64,000 nucleotides of DNA. Origin: Streptomyces sp. CB01580 (GTDB taxonomy: Bacteria > Actinomycetota > Actinomycetes > Streptomycetales > Streptomycetaceae). The stretch spans positions 1 to 64,000 of the forward strand of contig NZ_LIXJ01000027.1 of NCBI RefSeq assembly GCF_001905795.1, given 5' to 3'. This document shows positions 42,596 to 50,621 of the stretch, in pieces (the stretch's first letter is position 1; every line of letters starts with the position of its first letter). The notes under the pieces are model-generated. The model saw only the letters and a list, made by a program, of their open reading frames with translations. It was not told where the DNA came from and did no database searches. Made by a program: the position numbers and the translations under genes.

Positions 42596-42669
42596 CAAGG
42601 CCCTATCATTGAGCGGTTCACGACATCCGACGTCCGCGACCACGCGGGACCGCAGGAAGCGGAGCCCTC

Positions 42670-43779
42670 ATGCACGTACCCGACGGATTCATCGACCCAC
42701 CCGTCTCCGCCGTCGCCGGAGTCGTCGCCGCCGGCGCGGTGGCCGTCAGCCTGCGGGGCGCGCGACGGGAGCTGGGGGGCACCTCCCGCTCGAGCGCAGC
42801 CGAGAGTGGGGGAGAGCGCACCGCTCCGCTGGCCGGTCTCGTGGCCGCGTTCATCTTCGCGGTGCAGATGTTGAACTTCCCGGTCGCGGCGGGCACCAGC
42901 GGGCACCTGCTGGGCGGGGCGCTCGCCGCGATACTCGTCGGGCCGTACACCGGAGTGCTCTGCGTCTCCGTGGTCCTGCTGATGCAGGGCATCCTGTTCG
43001 CCGACGGCGGTCTCACCGCGCTCGGCGTCAACGTGCTCGACATGGGCATCGTGACCACCGTCGTCGCGTACGCCGTCTTCCGCGGGCTGACCGGTGTGCT
43101 GCCGCGGTCCCGTCGTTCCACGACCATCGCGTCCTTCGTCGCCGCTCTGCTCTCCGTACCGGCCGCGGCCTGCGCCTTCACGCTGATCTACTGGATCGGC
43201 GGCACCACGGACATCCCGATCGGCAAGGTCTTCACCGCGATGGTCGGCGTCCATGTGCTGATCGGTGTCGGCGAGGCCGTGATCACCGCGCTGACCGTCG
43301 GCGCCGTCCTCGCCGTGCGCCCCGACCTGGTGCACGGGGCCCGTGGACTCGCCGCCCCGCTCAAGCTCCGGGTCGACGGCGAACTCGTCGACGCCCCCAC
43401 CCGGCAGCCCGTCGCCCCGGTCGCCGCCCGCTCCCACCGGGGCTTCTGGGCCGTCGGCCTGGTCACCGCCCTCGTCCTGGCGGGATTCGTCTCCTTCTAC
43501 GCCTCCTCGTCCCCCGACGGCCTGGAGAAGGTCGCCGCCGACCACGGCATCGACAAGAAGACCGAGGAACACGCCGCCAAGGACTCCCCGCTCGCCGACT
43601 ACGGCGTCAAGGACGTCTCCGACGCCCGGCTCTCCGGCGGTCTCGCCGGAGTGATCGGCGTCGGTGCCACGGTCGTGGTGGGCAGCGGGGTCTTCTACGT
43701 GATCCGCCGCCGTCGCACCCCGGACGCGACCATCGGTGCCGCGACCGCAGGCAGCGCGCGCGGCGGGGAAGACGCCTGA
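42670..43779 (+). CDS. cbiM: CbiM-type nickel/cobalt ECF transporter substrate component, fused to PDGLE domain
   Basis: A 369-residue membrane protein of an energy-coupling-factor importer. The metal-binding N-terminus MHVPDGFID is intact. A charged insertion near residues 30-50 and about seven helices follow. The C-terminal part (FVSFYASSSPDGLEKVAADHGIDKK near residue 275) is the PDGLE/CbiN-like domain, so CbiM and CbiN functions are fused. It is the first gene of cbiM-cbiQ-cbiO. The Nur-like box suggests nickel rather than cobalt, which is inference. Confidence 0.92.
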   Translation: MHVPDGFIDPPVSAVAGVVAAGAVAVSLRGARRELGGTSRSSAAESGGERTAPLAGLVAAFIFAVQMLNFPVAAGTSGHLLGGALAAILVGPYTGVLCVSVVLLMQGILFADGGLTALGVNVLDMGIVTTVVAYAVFRGLTGVLPRSRRSTTIASFVAALLSVPAAACAFTLIYWIGGTTDIPIGKVFTAMVGVHVLIGVGEAVITALTVGAVLAVRPDLVHGARGLAAPLKLRVDGELVDAPTRQPVAPVAARSHRGFWAVGLVTALVLAGFVSFYASSSPDGLEKVAADHGIDKKTEEHAAKDSPLADYGVKDVSDARLSGGLAGVIGVGATVVVGSGVFYVIRRRRTPDATIGAATAGSARGGEDA

Positions 43780-43780
43780 C

Positions 43781-44542
43781 ATGGGCGCCGGCCACGCGCA
43801 CCGGCTCCACCGGCCCGGCCGCTCGCCGGTCCACGAGCTGCCGCCGCACTGCAAGCTGGCCGCCGCCTTCTGCTTCGTCGTGGTCGTCGTCTCGACACCG
43901 CGCGAGGCGATGTGGGCGTTCGCGCTGTACGCCGTACTGCTCGGCGCCGTCACCGCCCTGGCCCGGATCCCCGCCGGATTCCTGCTCAAGCGGCTGCTCA
44001 TCGAGGTGCCGTTCGTCGCGTTCGCGCTGCTCATGCCGTTCGTGGTGCCCGGAGAACAGACCCAGGTGCTCGGCCTCTCCGTCAGCGTCCCCGGCCTCTG
44101 GGGCACCTGGAACGTCCTCGCCAAGGGCACCCTCGGCGTCGCCGCCTCCGTGCTCCTCGCCTCCACCACCGAACTGCGGTCGCTGCTGCTCGGCCTCCAG
44201 CGGCTCAGGCTGCCCCCGCTCCTCGTCCAGATCGCGTCCTTCATGATCCGCTACGGCGATGTGATCAGCGACGAGATGCGCCGGATGTCGATCGCCCGCC
44301 GCTCGCGCGGTTTCGAGGCACGTGGGATACGCCAATGGGGTGTCCTGGCCAAGTCGGCCGGCGCGCTCTTCATCCGGTCGTACGAGCGCGGCGAACGCGT
44401 CCACCTCGCCATGGTCAGCCGCGGCTACGCCGGTTCCATGCCGGTCATCGACGAGGTGACGGCCTCCCGGACCCAATGGGCGTACGCCGCCGCCCTCCCC
44501 GTCCTCGCCCTCGTCGTATGTCTGCTGGGATGGACCGTATGA
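43781..44542 (+). CDS. cbiQ: CbiQ-type ECF transporter T component
   Basis: A 253-residue membrane component that couples the ATPase to the substrate-binding unit. It has a hydrophobic N-terminal half (helices near 28-45, 47-66, 75-92), then the coupling-helix signatures MRRMSIARRSRGFEARG and VHLAMVSRGYAGSM (Ala-Arg-Gly type), which contact the ATPase. It begins one base after the cbiM stop, and its own stop overlaps the cbiO start. Confidence 0.91.
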   Translation: MGAGHAHRLHRPGRSPVHELPPHCKLAAAFCFVVVVVSTPREAMWAFALYAVLLGAVTALARIPAGFLLKRLLIEVPFVAFALLMPFVVPGEQTQVLGLSVSVPGLWGTWNVLAKGTLGVAASVLLASTTELRSLLLGLQRLRLPPLLVQIASFMIRYGDVISDEMRRMSIARRSRGFEARGIRQWGVLAKSAGALFIRSYERGERVHLAMVSRGYAGSMPVIDEVTASRTQWAYAAALPVLALVVCLLGWTV

Positions 44543-45324
44543 GCACGCCCACGTCCACGTCCGCCGCCGCGCCCTCGCTGGAGGTCAGCGGTCTCGCGTA
44601 CGCCTACCCCGACGGTCACCAGGCCCTCTTCGGGGTGAACCTCACCGTCGGCCGGGGCGAGCGCGTCGCGCTGCTCGGCCCGAACGGAGCAGGCAAGACC
44701 ACCCTCGTCCTCCACCTCAACGGCATCCTCGACGCGGGCGTGGGCACCGTCCGCGTCGCCGGGCTACCCGTGGAGAAACGCAACCTCGCGGAGATCCGCC
44801 GCCGCGTCGGCATCGTCTTCCAGGACCCCGACGACCAGCTCTTCATGCCCACCGTCCGCGAGGACGTGGCCTTTGGCCCCGCCTCCTGCGGGCTGCGCGG
44901 CGCCGAACTGGAGGAACGCGTCACCGAGGCGCTGAAGCGGGTGGGCATGGAGGCGTACGCGGACCGCCCGCCGCACCACCTCTCCTTCGGGCAGCGCCGC
45001 CGCGTCGCCGTCGCCACCGTCCTCGCCATGCGGCCGGAGATCCTCGTCCTGGACGAGCCGTCGTCCAACCTGGACCCGGCCTCGCGGCGCGAACTGGCCG
45101 ACATCCTGAGGTCCCTGGACGTCACCGTGCTCATGGTCACGCACGACCTGCCGTACGCCCTGGAACTCTGCCCGCGCTCGGTGATCCTGAGCGAGGGCGT
45201 CATCGCCGCCGACGACCGCACCCAGGACCTGCTCTGTGACGAGGAGCTGATGCGCGCCCACCGCCTGGAGCTGCCCTTCGGTTTCGATCCGCGTTCCGTC
45301 ACCGTGGACACCACGCGGCGTTGA
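44539..45324 (+). CDS. cbiO: CbiO-type ECF transporter ATP-binding protein
   Basis: A 261-residue ABC ATPase energising the importer. Walker A is GPNGAGKTT near residue 46, Q-loop VFQDPDDQLF near 92, signature LSFGQRRRVAVATVLA near 147 (FG in place of GG), Walker B ILVLDEPSSNLDP, switch VTHDLPYALELC. ATG 44539 overlaps the cbiQ stop; an ATG nine bases earlier is also in frame. It is the last gene of the operon. Confidence 0.92.
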   Translation: MSTPTSTSAAAPSLEVSGLAYAYPDGHQALFGVNLTVGRGERVALLGPNGAGKTTLVLHLNGILDAGVGTVRVAGLPVEKRNLAEIRRRVGIVFQDPDDQLFMPTVREDVAFGPASCGLRGAELEERVTEALKRVGMEAYADRPPHHLSFGQRRRVAVATVLAMRPEILVLDEPSSNLDPASRRELADILRSLDVTVLMVTHDLPYALELCPRSVILSEGVIAADDRTQDLLCDEELMRAHRLELPFGFDPRSVTVDTTRR

Positions 45325-45369
45325 GCGTTCCGGCCCGCGCCGGCCGGCCCTTTCGCCGGCTTCCGGCGG

Positions 45370-45480
45370 ATCCGTCCGTGCGCCTGCCCGTGGATCCGTC
45401 CACGAACCCGCTCGCGAATCCGTCCGTGGATCCGCCCGCGAACGCGCCCGCGAATCCGTCCGCGAATCCGTCCGTGAACT
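45370..45480. repeat. Degenerate 12-bp tandem repeats
   Basis: Units of the type RATCCGYCCGYG repeat about nine times (GAATCCGTCCGT, GGATCCGCCCGC and variants) between cbiO and the serine hydrolase gene. The period is divisible by three and both strands are open, but no start or ribosome site supports translation. Confidence 0.7.
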
Positions 45481-45560
45481 TCGGGTGACCCGCCACCCGT
45501 CCGGCCCCCGGAGGGATGCACCATGGAGGGATGAGCGGGAGCGGGAGCGCAGGAGCAGGC

Positions 45561-46721
45561 GTGGACGTACGCGGCACGGTGGCGGCCGGATTCGAACCGG
45601 TCCGGGACGCCTTCGTCCGCAACTTCGAGCAGCGCGGCGAACGTGGCGCGGCCGTCACGGTCTACCGGGACGGCCGCAAGGTCGTCGACCTGTGGGCCGG
45701 TACGAGAGACGTCGACGGTACCGAACCGTGGGCCGTGGACACCGTCCAGATCGTCCGCTCCGCGGGCAAGGGCATCGCCTCCGCCGTACCGCTGCTGCTG
45801 CACCAGCGCGGCCAGCTCGACCTCGACGCCCCGGTCGGCACGTACTGGCCGGAGTTCAAGGCGGGTGGCAAGGAACGCGTCCCGGTCCGCCACCTGCTCG
45901 CGCACCGGGCCGGCATCCCCGCCCTCGACTGCCCGTTGACCCCCTCCGAGGCCACCGACGGGATCTCCGGGCCGCAGGCCGTCGCCGCCCAGTGTCCCCA
46001 GTGGGAGCCCGGCACCGGACACGGCTACCACGCCCAGACCTACAGCTTCCTCATCGGTGAACTGGTGCGCAGGGTCACCGGGCGCACGGTCGGCCGCTGG
46101 ATCGCCGAGGAGATCGCCCGCCCGCTCGGCCTGGACTTCTGGTTCGGCCTCCCGGACGACGAGGCGCACCGGGTGGGACGGATCGGTCCCGTCGAGACTC
46201 CGGACGGGCCGGGCGGCGGCGCCCTGCGGCTGCGTCCCAAGCGGTCCGTCGCCGAGGCGTACCGCGACCCGCTGTCCCTCACCCGCCGCGCCTTCGGGGC
46301 CATCGACCCACTGCCCGACGAGAACGACCCCGGCTACCGGGCGGCCGAACTCCCCGCCTCCAACGGCATCGCCACCGCCCGTGCCCTGGCCCGCTGCTAC
46401 GCCGCGATGATCGGCCCGGTCGACGGGCACCGGCTGTTCGCCCCCGCCACGCTCACCCTGGCCCGTACCGAGGAGTCGGCCGGACCGGACCGGGTCCTGG
46501 TCGTCAACACCCGTTTCGGACTGGGCTACATGCTGCACGGACCGGCCGCCCCGCTGCTGGCCCCCGGCTCCTTCGGGCACCCCGGCCGGGGCGGATCGCT
46601 GGGCTTCGCCGACCCCGAATCCGGCATCGCCCTCGGCTATGTGACGAACGGTCTGCAGAAGGGAGTCACCGCCGATCCCCGTGCCCAGGCACTGATCAGG
46701 GCAGTACGGTCGGCGCCATGA
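45561..46721 (+). CDS. Serine hydrolase of beta-lactamase/EstB type
   Basis: A class C-type penicillin-recognising fold protein of about 386 residues. The nucleophile motif is RSAGKGIAS (S-x-x-K), the Tyr motif region is GYHAQTYSFLIGEL, and SFGHPGRGGSLGF replaces the KTG triad region, as in EstB-like esterases. There is no signal peptide, so a cytoplasmic esterase is more likely than a resistance beta-lactamase. GTG 45561 with AGGAG six bases upstream matches the usual family start (DVRGTVAAGFEPV). ATGs at 45516 and 45531 are in frame with poorer sites. It is coupled to the SDR downstream. Confidence 0.82.
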   Translation: MDVRGTVAAGFEPVRDAFVRNFEQRGERGAAVTVYRDGRKVVDLWAGTRDVDGTEPWAVDTVQIVRSAGKGIASAVPLLLHQRGQLDLDAPVGTYWPEFKAGGKERVPVRHLLAHRAGIPALDCPLTPSEATDGISGPQAVAAQCPQWEPGTGHGYHAQTYSFLIGELVRRVTGRTVGRWIAEEIARPLGLDFWFGLPDDEAHRVGRIGPVETPDGPGGGALRLRPKRSVAEAYRDPLSLTRRAFGAIDPLPDENDPGYRAAELPASNGIATARALARCYAAMIGPVDGHRLFAPATLTLARTEESAGPDRVLVVNTRFGLGYMLHGPAAPLLAPGSFGHPGRGGSLGFADPESGIALGYVTNGLQKGVTADPRAQALIRAVRSAP

Positions 46722-47560
46722 CTCCTGCTGCTTCCTCCGATTCCCCCGTCGCCCGCACCGACTCCCCTTCTCCTCGGGCCGATTCACGGTTCGAGGGATA
46801 CGGCGTGCTCATCACCGGAGCGGGCCAGGGCATCGGCGCGGCCACGGCCCGCCGCCTGGCCTCCGAGGGCGCCCGGGTCCTGGTCACCGACCTGGACGGC
46901 GACCGCGCCGAACGCACCGCGGCCGCCATACGCACCACGGGCGCGACGGCCGAGGCGCTGTCCTGCGACGTGGCCGACCGGGCGGCGGTCGAGGCCGCGG
47001 TCGCGCACGCGGTCGCCGCGTTCGGCTCCCTCGACGTGCTGGTGAACAACGCGTACGCGTGCACCGCCGACACCCCGCTCTTCGAGGACGCACCCGACGA
47101 GTCCTGGCAGCGCGACCTGGACATCACGCTCACCGGCCCGTACCGCTGCGCCCGCGCCGCCCTCCCGCACCTGGTGGCCTCCGGGCGGGGCGCGATCGTC
47201 AACATCGGCTCGGTCAACGGCGAGCAGGACTTCGGCAATCACGGCTACAGCGCCGCCAAGGCGGGCCTGGCCAGCCTGACCCGTACCCTCGCGGGCCACG
47301 CGGGACCGCGCGGCGTGCGCGTCAACCTGGTCGCCCCCGGCACGGTCCGTACCGACGCCTGGGCGGGCAAGGACGCCGAACTGGCCCGGGCCGGCGGCCT
47401 CTACCCGCTCGGCCGGGTCGGCGAGCCGGAGGACATCGCGTCCGCCGTCGCGTTCCTCGCCTCCCGCGACGCGGCCTGGATCACGGGGACGACGCTCCGG
47501 GTGGACGGCGGACTGACCGCCGTCAACTACGGCTTCCGGAAGGCGATGTCGGGGGAGTAG
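46718..47560 (+). CDS. SDR family oxidoreductase (FabG/glucose dehydrogenase-like)
   Basis: A 280-residue classical SDR. A Ser/Pro-rich 24-residue leader precedes the core. The cofactor loop is TGAGQGIGAA near 33, NNAY in DVLVNNAYACT near 108, catalytic Ser in NIGSVNGEQDF near 161, and YSAAK near 174. The C-terminal consensus WITGTTLRVDGGLTAVNYGF is present. ATGA overlap couples it to the esterase-like gene. An NAD(P)H-dependent alcohol/ketone conversion is expected; substrate unknown. Confidence 0.88.
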   Translation: MTPAASSDSPVARTDSPSPRADSRFEGYGVLITGAGQGIGAATARRLASEGARVLVTDLDGDRAERTAAAIRTTGATAEALSCDVADRAAVEAAVAHAVAAFGSLDVLVNNAYACTADTPLFEDAPDESWQRDLDITLTGPYRCARAALPHLVASGRGAIVNIGSVNGEQDFGNHGYSAAKAGLASLTRTLAGHAGPRGVRVNLVAPGTVRTDAWAGKDAELARAGGLYPLGRVGEPEDIASAVAFLASRDAAWITGTTLRVDGGLTAVNYGFRKAMSGE

Positions 47561-47666
47561 CGGGGTGCTCGCGCGATGCCCGCCCCACCGTGTCGTACGG
47601 CGGGACGGGCATCGTGCGATCCACGCGGCGACGGGCACCGACGGGGCGTGCGAACGGTCGGCCGAC

Positions 47667-47740
47667 GGTCGACGGGTCAACCGCCGGTCGACGGGTCAAC
47701 CGACGCCTGGTGGGCCGACCGCTGGTCGACGGGTCAGCCG
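47667..47740. repeat. Three 17-bp direct repeats
   Basis: GGTCGACGGGTCAACCG occurs at 47667 and 47686, and GGTCGACGGGTCAGCCG at 47724, overlapping the end of the lectin gene. This is in the convergent gap between the SDR and the lectin. Confidence 0.85.
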
Positions 47741-48321
47741 TTGGCCAGCGGGGTGTCGTCGGTGGTCCTGCGCCACAGCCGGTCGGAGCTGGGCTGGGCG
47801 ATGTTCAGGTAGAGGCTGTCCCAGCTGCCGTCGTTGTACTTGTTCAGGCTGAGTGCGAGCTTCTCGTCCACCATCGGGCGGTACATCCACCAGCCCGTGT
47901 AACTGTCGCCGACCCTCTCCGGGTACAGGCTCCACTTCTGCAGCCGCGAACCGTCACAGGTCCGGACGACGACCGTGGTCCCTCGCTGGGGCGTCGCGGC
48001 AGCGGGCTGGAGGCACTTGTTCGCGGCCTCGTTCCGCAGCGTGGCGGTGTAGGTGTGGGGGGCGTCCGCCTGCCAGGCGGAGAGGTCGATCTCCCACCGC
48101 TCGGTGCTGTACTTCCACGCGGGGTCGCGCAGGGTGATGCCGGTGGCGCCCTCGGCGGTGCTGTTGCCGAGCAGTGCCAGGCGGCTCCCGTCCATCTTGT
48201 TGATCAGGTCCTGGCCGGGGAGGGGCGCCGCGGAGACCGGTGCCTGACCGGAGGCGGCGAGGCCGGCCACAGCCAGTACGGCAGCGGCGAGAACCCTGGC
48301 GGGGTGAAGGCGCTTGGGCAT
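47734..48321 (-). CDS. Secreted ricin-type lectin-domain protein
   Basis: A 195-residue exported protein with signal peptide cleavage near VSAAPLPG (residue 31). The mature part resembles a ricin-B trefoil: CLQPAAATPQRGTTVVVRTCDGSRLQKWSL with the Q-x-W element and paired Cys, later LALSLNKYNDGSW. No catalytic domain, so it probably binds carbohydrate in the medium or cell wall. AAAGGGA lies before the ATG at 48321. Confidence 0.82.
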   Translation of the reverse strand: MPKRLHPARVLAAAVLAVAGLAASGQAPVSAAPLPGQDLINKMDGSRLALLGNSTAEGATGITLRDPAWKYSTERWEIDLSAWQADAPHTYTATLRNEAANKCLQPAAATPQRGTTVVVRTCDGSRLQKWSLYPERVGDSYTGWWMYRPMVDEKLALSLNKYNDGSWDSLYLNIAQPSSDRLWRRTTDDTPLANG

Positions 48322-48515
48322 GGTGGTGTCCCTTTCGGTGCTGGGGAGTGCGCGTCCGGTGCTGAGCGGTGCGCGCGGGCGAGACCTGGGAATCCAAGCA
48401 GCCACCACCCCCGCCGAGACGGGGGGCGCGGTGCGGGTGTGCCCCCTTTCACCCCATTGGCGCCCCACCCCGGCGCAGGCCCACCCCGTCGGACGCCACC
48501 CCTTCCCGCGTCGGC

Positions 48516-49367
48516 TCAACTCGTGTGGAGCATCAGCCCGATGCCGACGACCATCAGCCCCGCCGCCGCGAGGCGCGGCGCGCCGAACCGTTCCTTGAAG
48601 AACAGCGTCCTCATGGCCGCACCGACGATGATCGACGACTCCCGGAGCGCCGCGACCGGGGCCAGTGCCGCCCGGGTCTGCGCCCACAGGACGAGACCGT
48701 ACGCGGCCATCGACAGCGCCGCGCCCAGCAGCCCGCGGGCGGCGTACGGGCGCAGCTGCGCCAGGAGTTCGCCCCGCCGCCGGTACAGCGCGTACGCCGG
48801 GATGACCAGGCCCTCCAGGATCATCAGCCAGACGGTGTAGCCCAGCGGGGTGCCCGAGGCCCGCACCCCGACCCCGTCGACCGTGGTGTACCCGGCGATG
48901 GCCAGACCGGTCGCGACGGCGGCGAGCAGCGCCGGCCAGTCGGGTCGCCCGCCGGACCCGCGGATGCCCCAGAGGGCCAGCCCCACCAGCCCCGTCGAGG
49001 CCACCGCGACCCCCGCCGCGACCCAGGCGTCCGGGCGTTCGCCGACGAAGACGGCGGCGAGGACGGTCACCACCAGCGGGGCCGTGCCCCGGGCGATCGG
49101 ATACATCTGCCCGAAGTCGCCCAGCGTGAACGAACGCATCAGCAGCAGCATGTACACCACGTGCAGAGCGGCCGAGACCGCGAGGTACGGCCAGGCCCCG
49201 GCGGCCGGGAACGGAACGAAGCAGGCTGCCGCCGCACTGATCAGCAGCGCGCCCCCGGAGATCAGGGTGAAGGAGACGAGCTTGTCCTCGATCGCGTGTG
49301 CGATGGCGTTCCAGCTGGCGTGGGTGACCGCGGCGACGAGTACGGCGAACGCGACCAGCGGTGTCAC
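48516..49367 (-). CDS. EamA/DMT family transporter
   Basis: A 283-residue membrane protein with ten predicted helices in two EamA repeats (first about 1-130, second about 145-280). Typical elements are HASWNAIAHAI at the start, YPIARGTAPLVVTVLAAVFVGERP at the end of repeat one and RESSIIVGAAMRTLFFKERFG at the end of repeat two. GTG 49365-49367 overlaps the YbaK-like stop, so the two are coupled. These are drug/metabolite exporters; substrate unknown. Confidence 0.88.
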   Translation of the reverse strand: MTPLVAFAVLVAAVTHASWNAIAHAIEDKLVSFTLISGGALLISAAAACFVPFPAAGAWPYLAVSAALHVVYMLLLMRSFTLGDFGQMYPIARGTAPLVVTVLAAVFVGERPDAWVAAGVAVASTGLVGLALWGIRGSGGRPDWPALLAAVATGLAIAGYTTVDGVGVRASGTPLGYTVWLMILEGLVIPAYALYRRRGELLAQLRPYAARGLLGAALSMAAYGLVLWAQTRAALAPVAALRESSIIVGAAMRTLFFKERFGAPRLAAAGLMVVGIGLMLHTS

Positions 49368-49879
49368 GCGGAGCGCTCGCGCACGTCCACCAGGGTGGCG
49401 CCGGCGTGCCTGATCAGCGTCTCGGGGTCGAGGGGGAAGACCGTGTGCGGGGTGCCCGCAGCCGCCCACACCACTTCGTGCTCCAGCAGCCCCCGGTCGG
49501 CCAGCACCCGGGTCCTCGTCCGGTGCCCGAAGGGCGGCACACCCCCGATCGCGTACCCGGTGGTCTCCCGGACGAGGTCGGCCTTGGCGCGCCTGACCTT
49601 CCCGGACCCCAACTCCGCGCGGACCCGCTCGACATCGACCCGCGAGGCGCCGTCCATCAGGACCAGCACCGGGACGCCGTCCGCCTCGAAGACCAGCGAC
49701 TTGGCGATCTCCGCGAGCCCGCAGCCGATCGCGGCCGCGGCCTCGGCGGCGGTACGCGTGGCCTCGGGGAACCGGCGTACCTCGACATCGAGCCCCAGCT
49801 CCCGCAGGGCCTCGGCGAATCGGGGGTGGGCGTCGGACGGGGTAGTGGCGGTGCTGTTCGCGGCGTCAGGAGTAGTCAT
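49364..49879 (-). CDS. YbaK/ProX-type aminoacyl-tRNA deacylase
   Basis: A 171-residue single-domain trans-editing protein. The YbaK fold shows AAAIGCGLAEIAKSLVFEADGVPVLVLMDGASRVD near residues 48-82, with the conserved Lys of IAKSLVF, then GYAIGGVPPFGH near 108 and TVFPLDPETL. Such proteins hydrolyse misacylated tRNAs (for example Cys- or Ala-tRNAPro). It is first in an operon with the EamA transporter. Confidence 0.88.
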   Translation of the reverse strand: MTTPDAANSTATTPSDAHPRFAEALRELGLDVEVRRFPEATRTAAEAAAAIGCGLAEIAKSLVFEADGVPVLVLMDGASRVDVERVRAELGSGKVRRAKADLVRETTGYAIGGVPPFGHRTRTRVLADRGLLEHEVVWAAAGTPHTVFPLDPETLIRHAGATLVDVRERSA

Positions 49880-50177
49880 GTCCGCACGCTACCGAGGGCC
49901 ATGGCACGCCTGCGTGACGGGGGACGCCCGACCGCTTGCGGCCCCGCGAACCCGCACACGGTGCTCCGCCCGACGAACCCGCGCGCAGCACCCCCGCGCC
50001 ACCACCGGGCACGTCACGCCCGGGGACACTTCGTCGTCACCGCGACTCTCAAGGAATCAGACGGCGTCAACAACCAGTGGTGCGAGCCAGTAGCCAACGG
50101 GTCCCCGGTCAACGGAGTCACGCCAAAGAAAAGATCACGAGCTCGCCAGGACGAGTGAGAGGGGATGCCGAAAGCGC

Positions 50178-50423
50178 TCATCTTTCCTTTGAGTAGTTCA
50201 CGACGTAACTGATGGTCAGTACGAGTCCGAGAAGGCCGATGCCGAACAGCCCAAGGACCCGGGGGGCTCCGGCATGGTCTGCCACGCCTCTGATCCCGCC
50301 GGTGATACCGCCGACGGATGCGCAGACACCGAGGACGAACGTGCGCGATCCACGGGGCCTGAACCAGCGCCAGGGACGGAACTGGCGCTGCCGAGAGGAA
50401 GGAGTACGGCCGGAGCGCGTCAT
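50178..50423 (-). CDS. Small two-helix membrane protein
   Basis: An 81-residue protein. A basic N-terminus (SGRTPSSRQRQFRPWRWFRPRGSR) is followed by two hydrophobic segments (TFVLGVCASVGGITGGI and VLGLFGIGLLGLVLTISYVV). ATG 50423 has a GGTGA site. Codon bias is weaker than neighbours and no family is recognised. The 300 bases between it and the YbaK gene hold nothing I can identify. Confidence 0.55.
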   Translation of the reverse strand: MTRSGRTPSSRQRQFRPWRWFRPRGSRTFVLGVCASVGGITGGIRGVADHAGAPRVLGLFGIGLLGLVLTISYVVNYSKER

Positions 50424-50621
50424 TTGTATTTCACCGGCCTGGGCTCGCTCGGGGCGACTGCTCGGGTTTCCCCTTCCTCCTTCACTTGGCCTGGTGGACA
50501 CAGTTCCTCCTGCTTCCTGCCATGGCGTGGAGTGCCAACGCTTCATGCGCCCCGCCGCCGACAGCTTGGCACATCCATTCCGTTGTTCCGCCGCCGTGTC
50601 CGTCGCCTAGCCCGCCGCGGT

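Noticed and set aside
42429..42669. Possible cobalamin riboswitch before cbiM
   Set aside because: No B12-box-like conserved block or long leader structure was recognised. The Nur-like box explains the region better.
45370..45480. Short coding gene made of repeated Asn-Pro-Ser-Val units between cbiO and the esterase
   Set aside because: No start codon with ribosome site, and variable repeats open in several frames. Called a non-coding repeat.
45516..46721. Beta-lactam resistance gene
   Set aside because: S-x-x-K is present, but there is no signal peptide and the C-terminal motif is of esterase type. Cytoplasmic EstB-like hydrolase is more likely.
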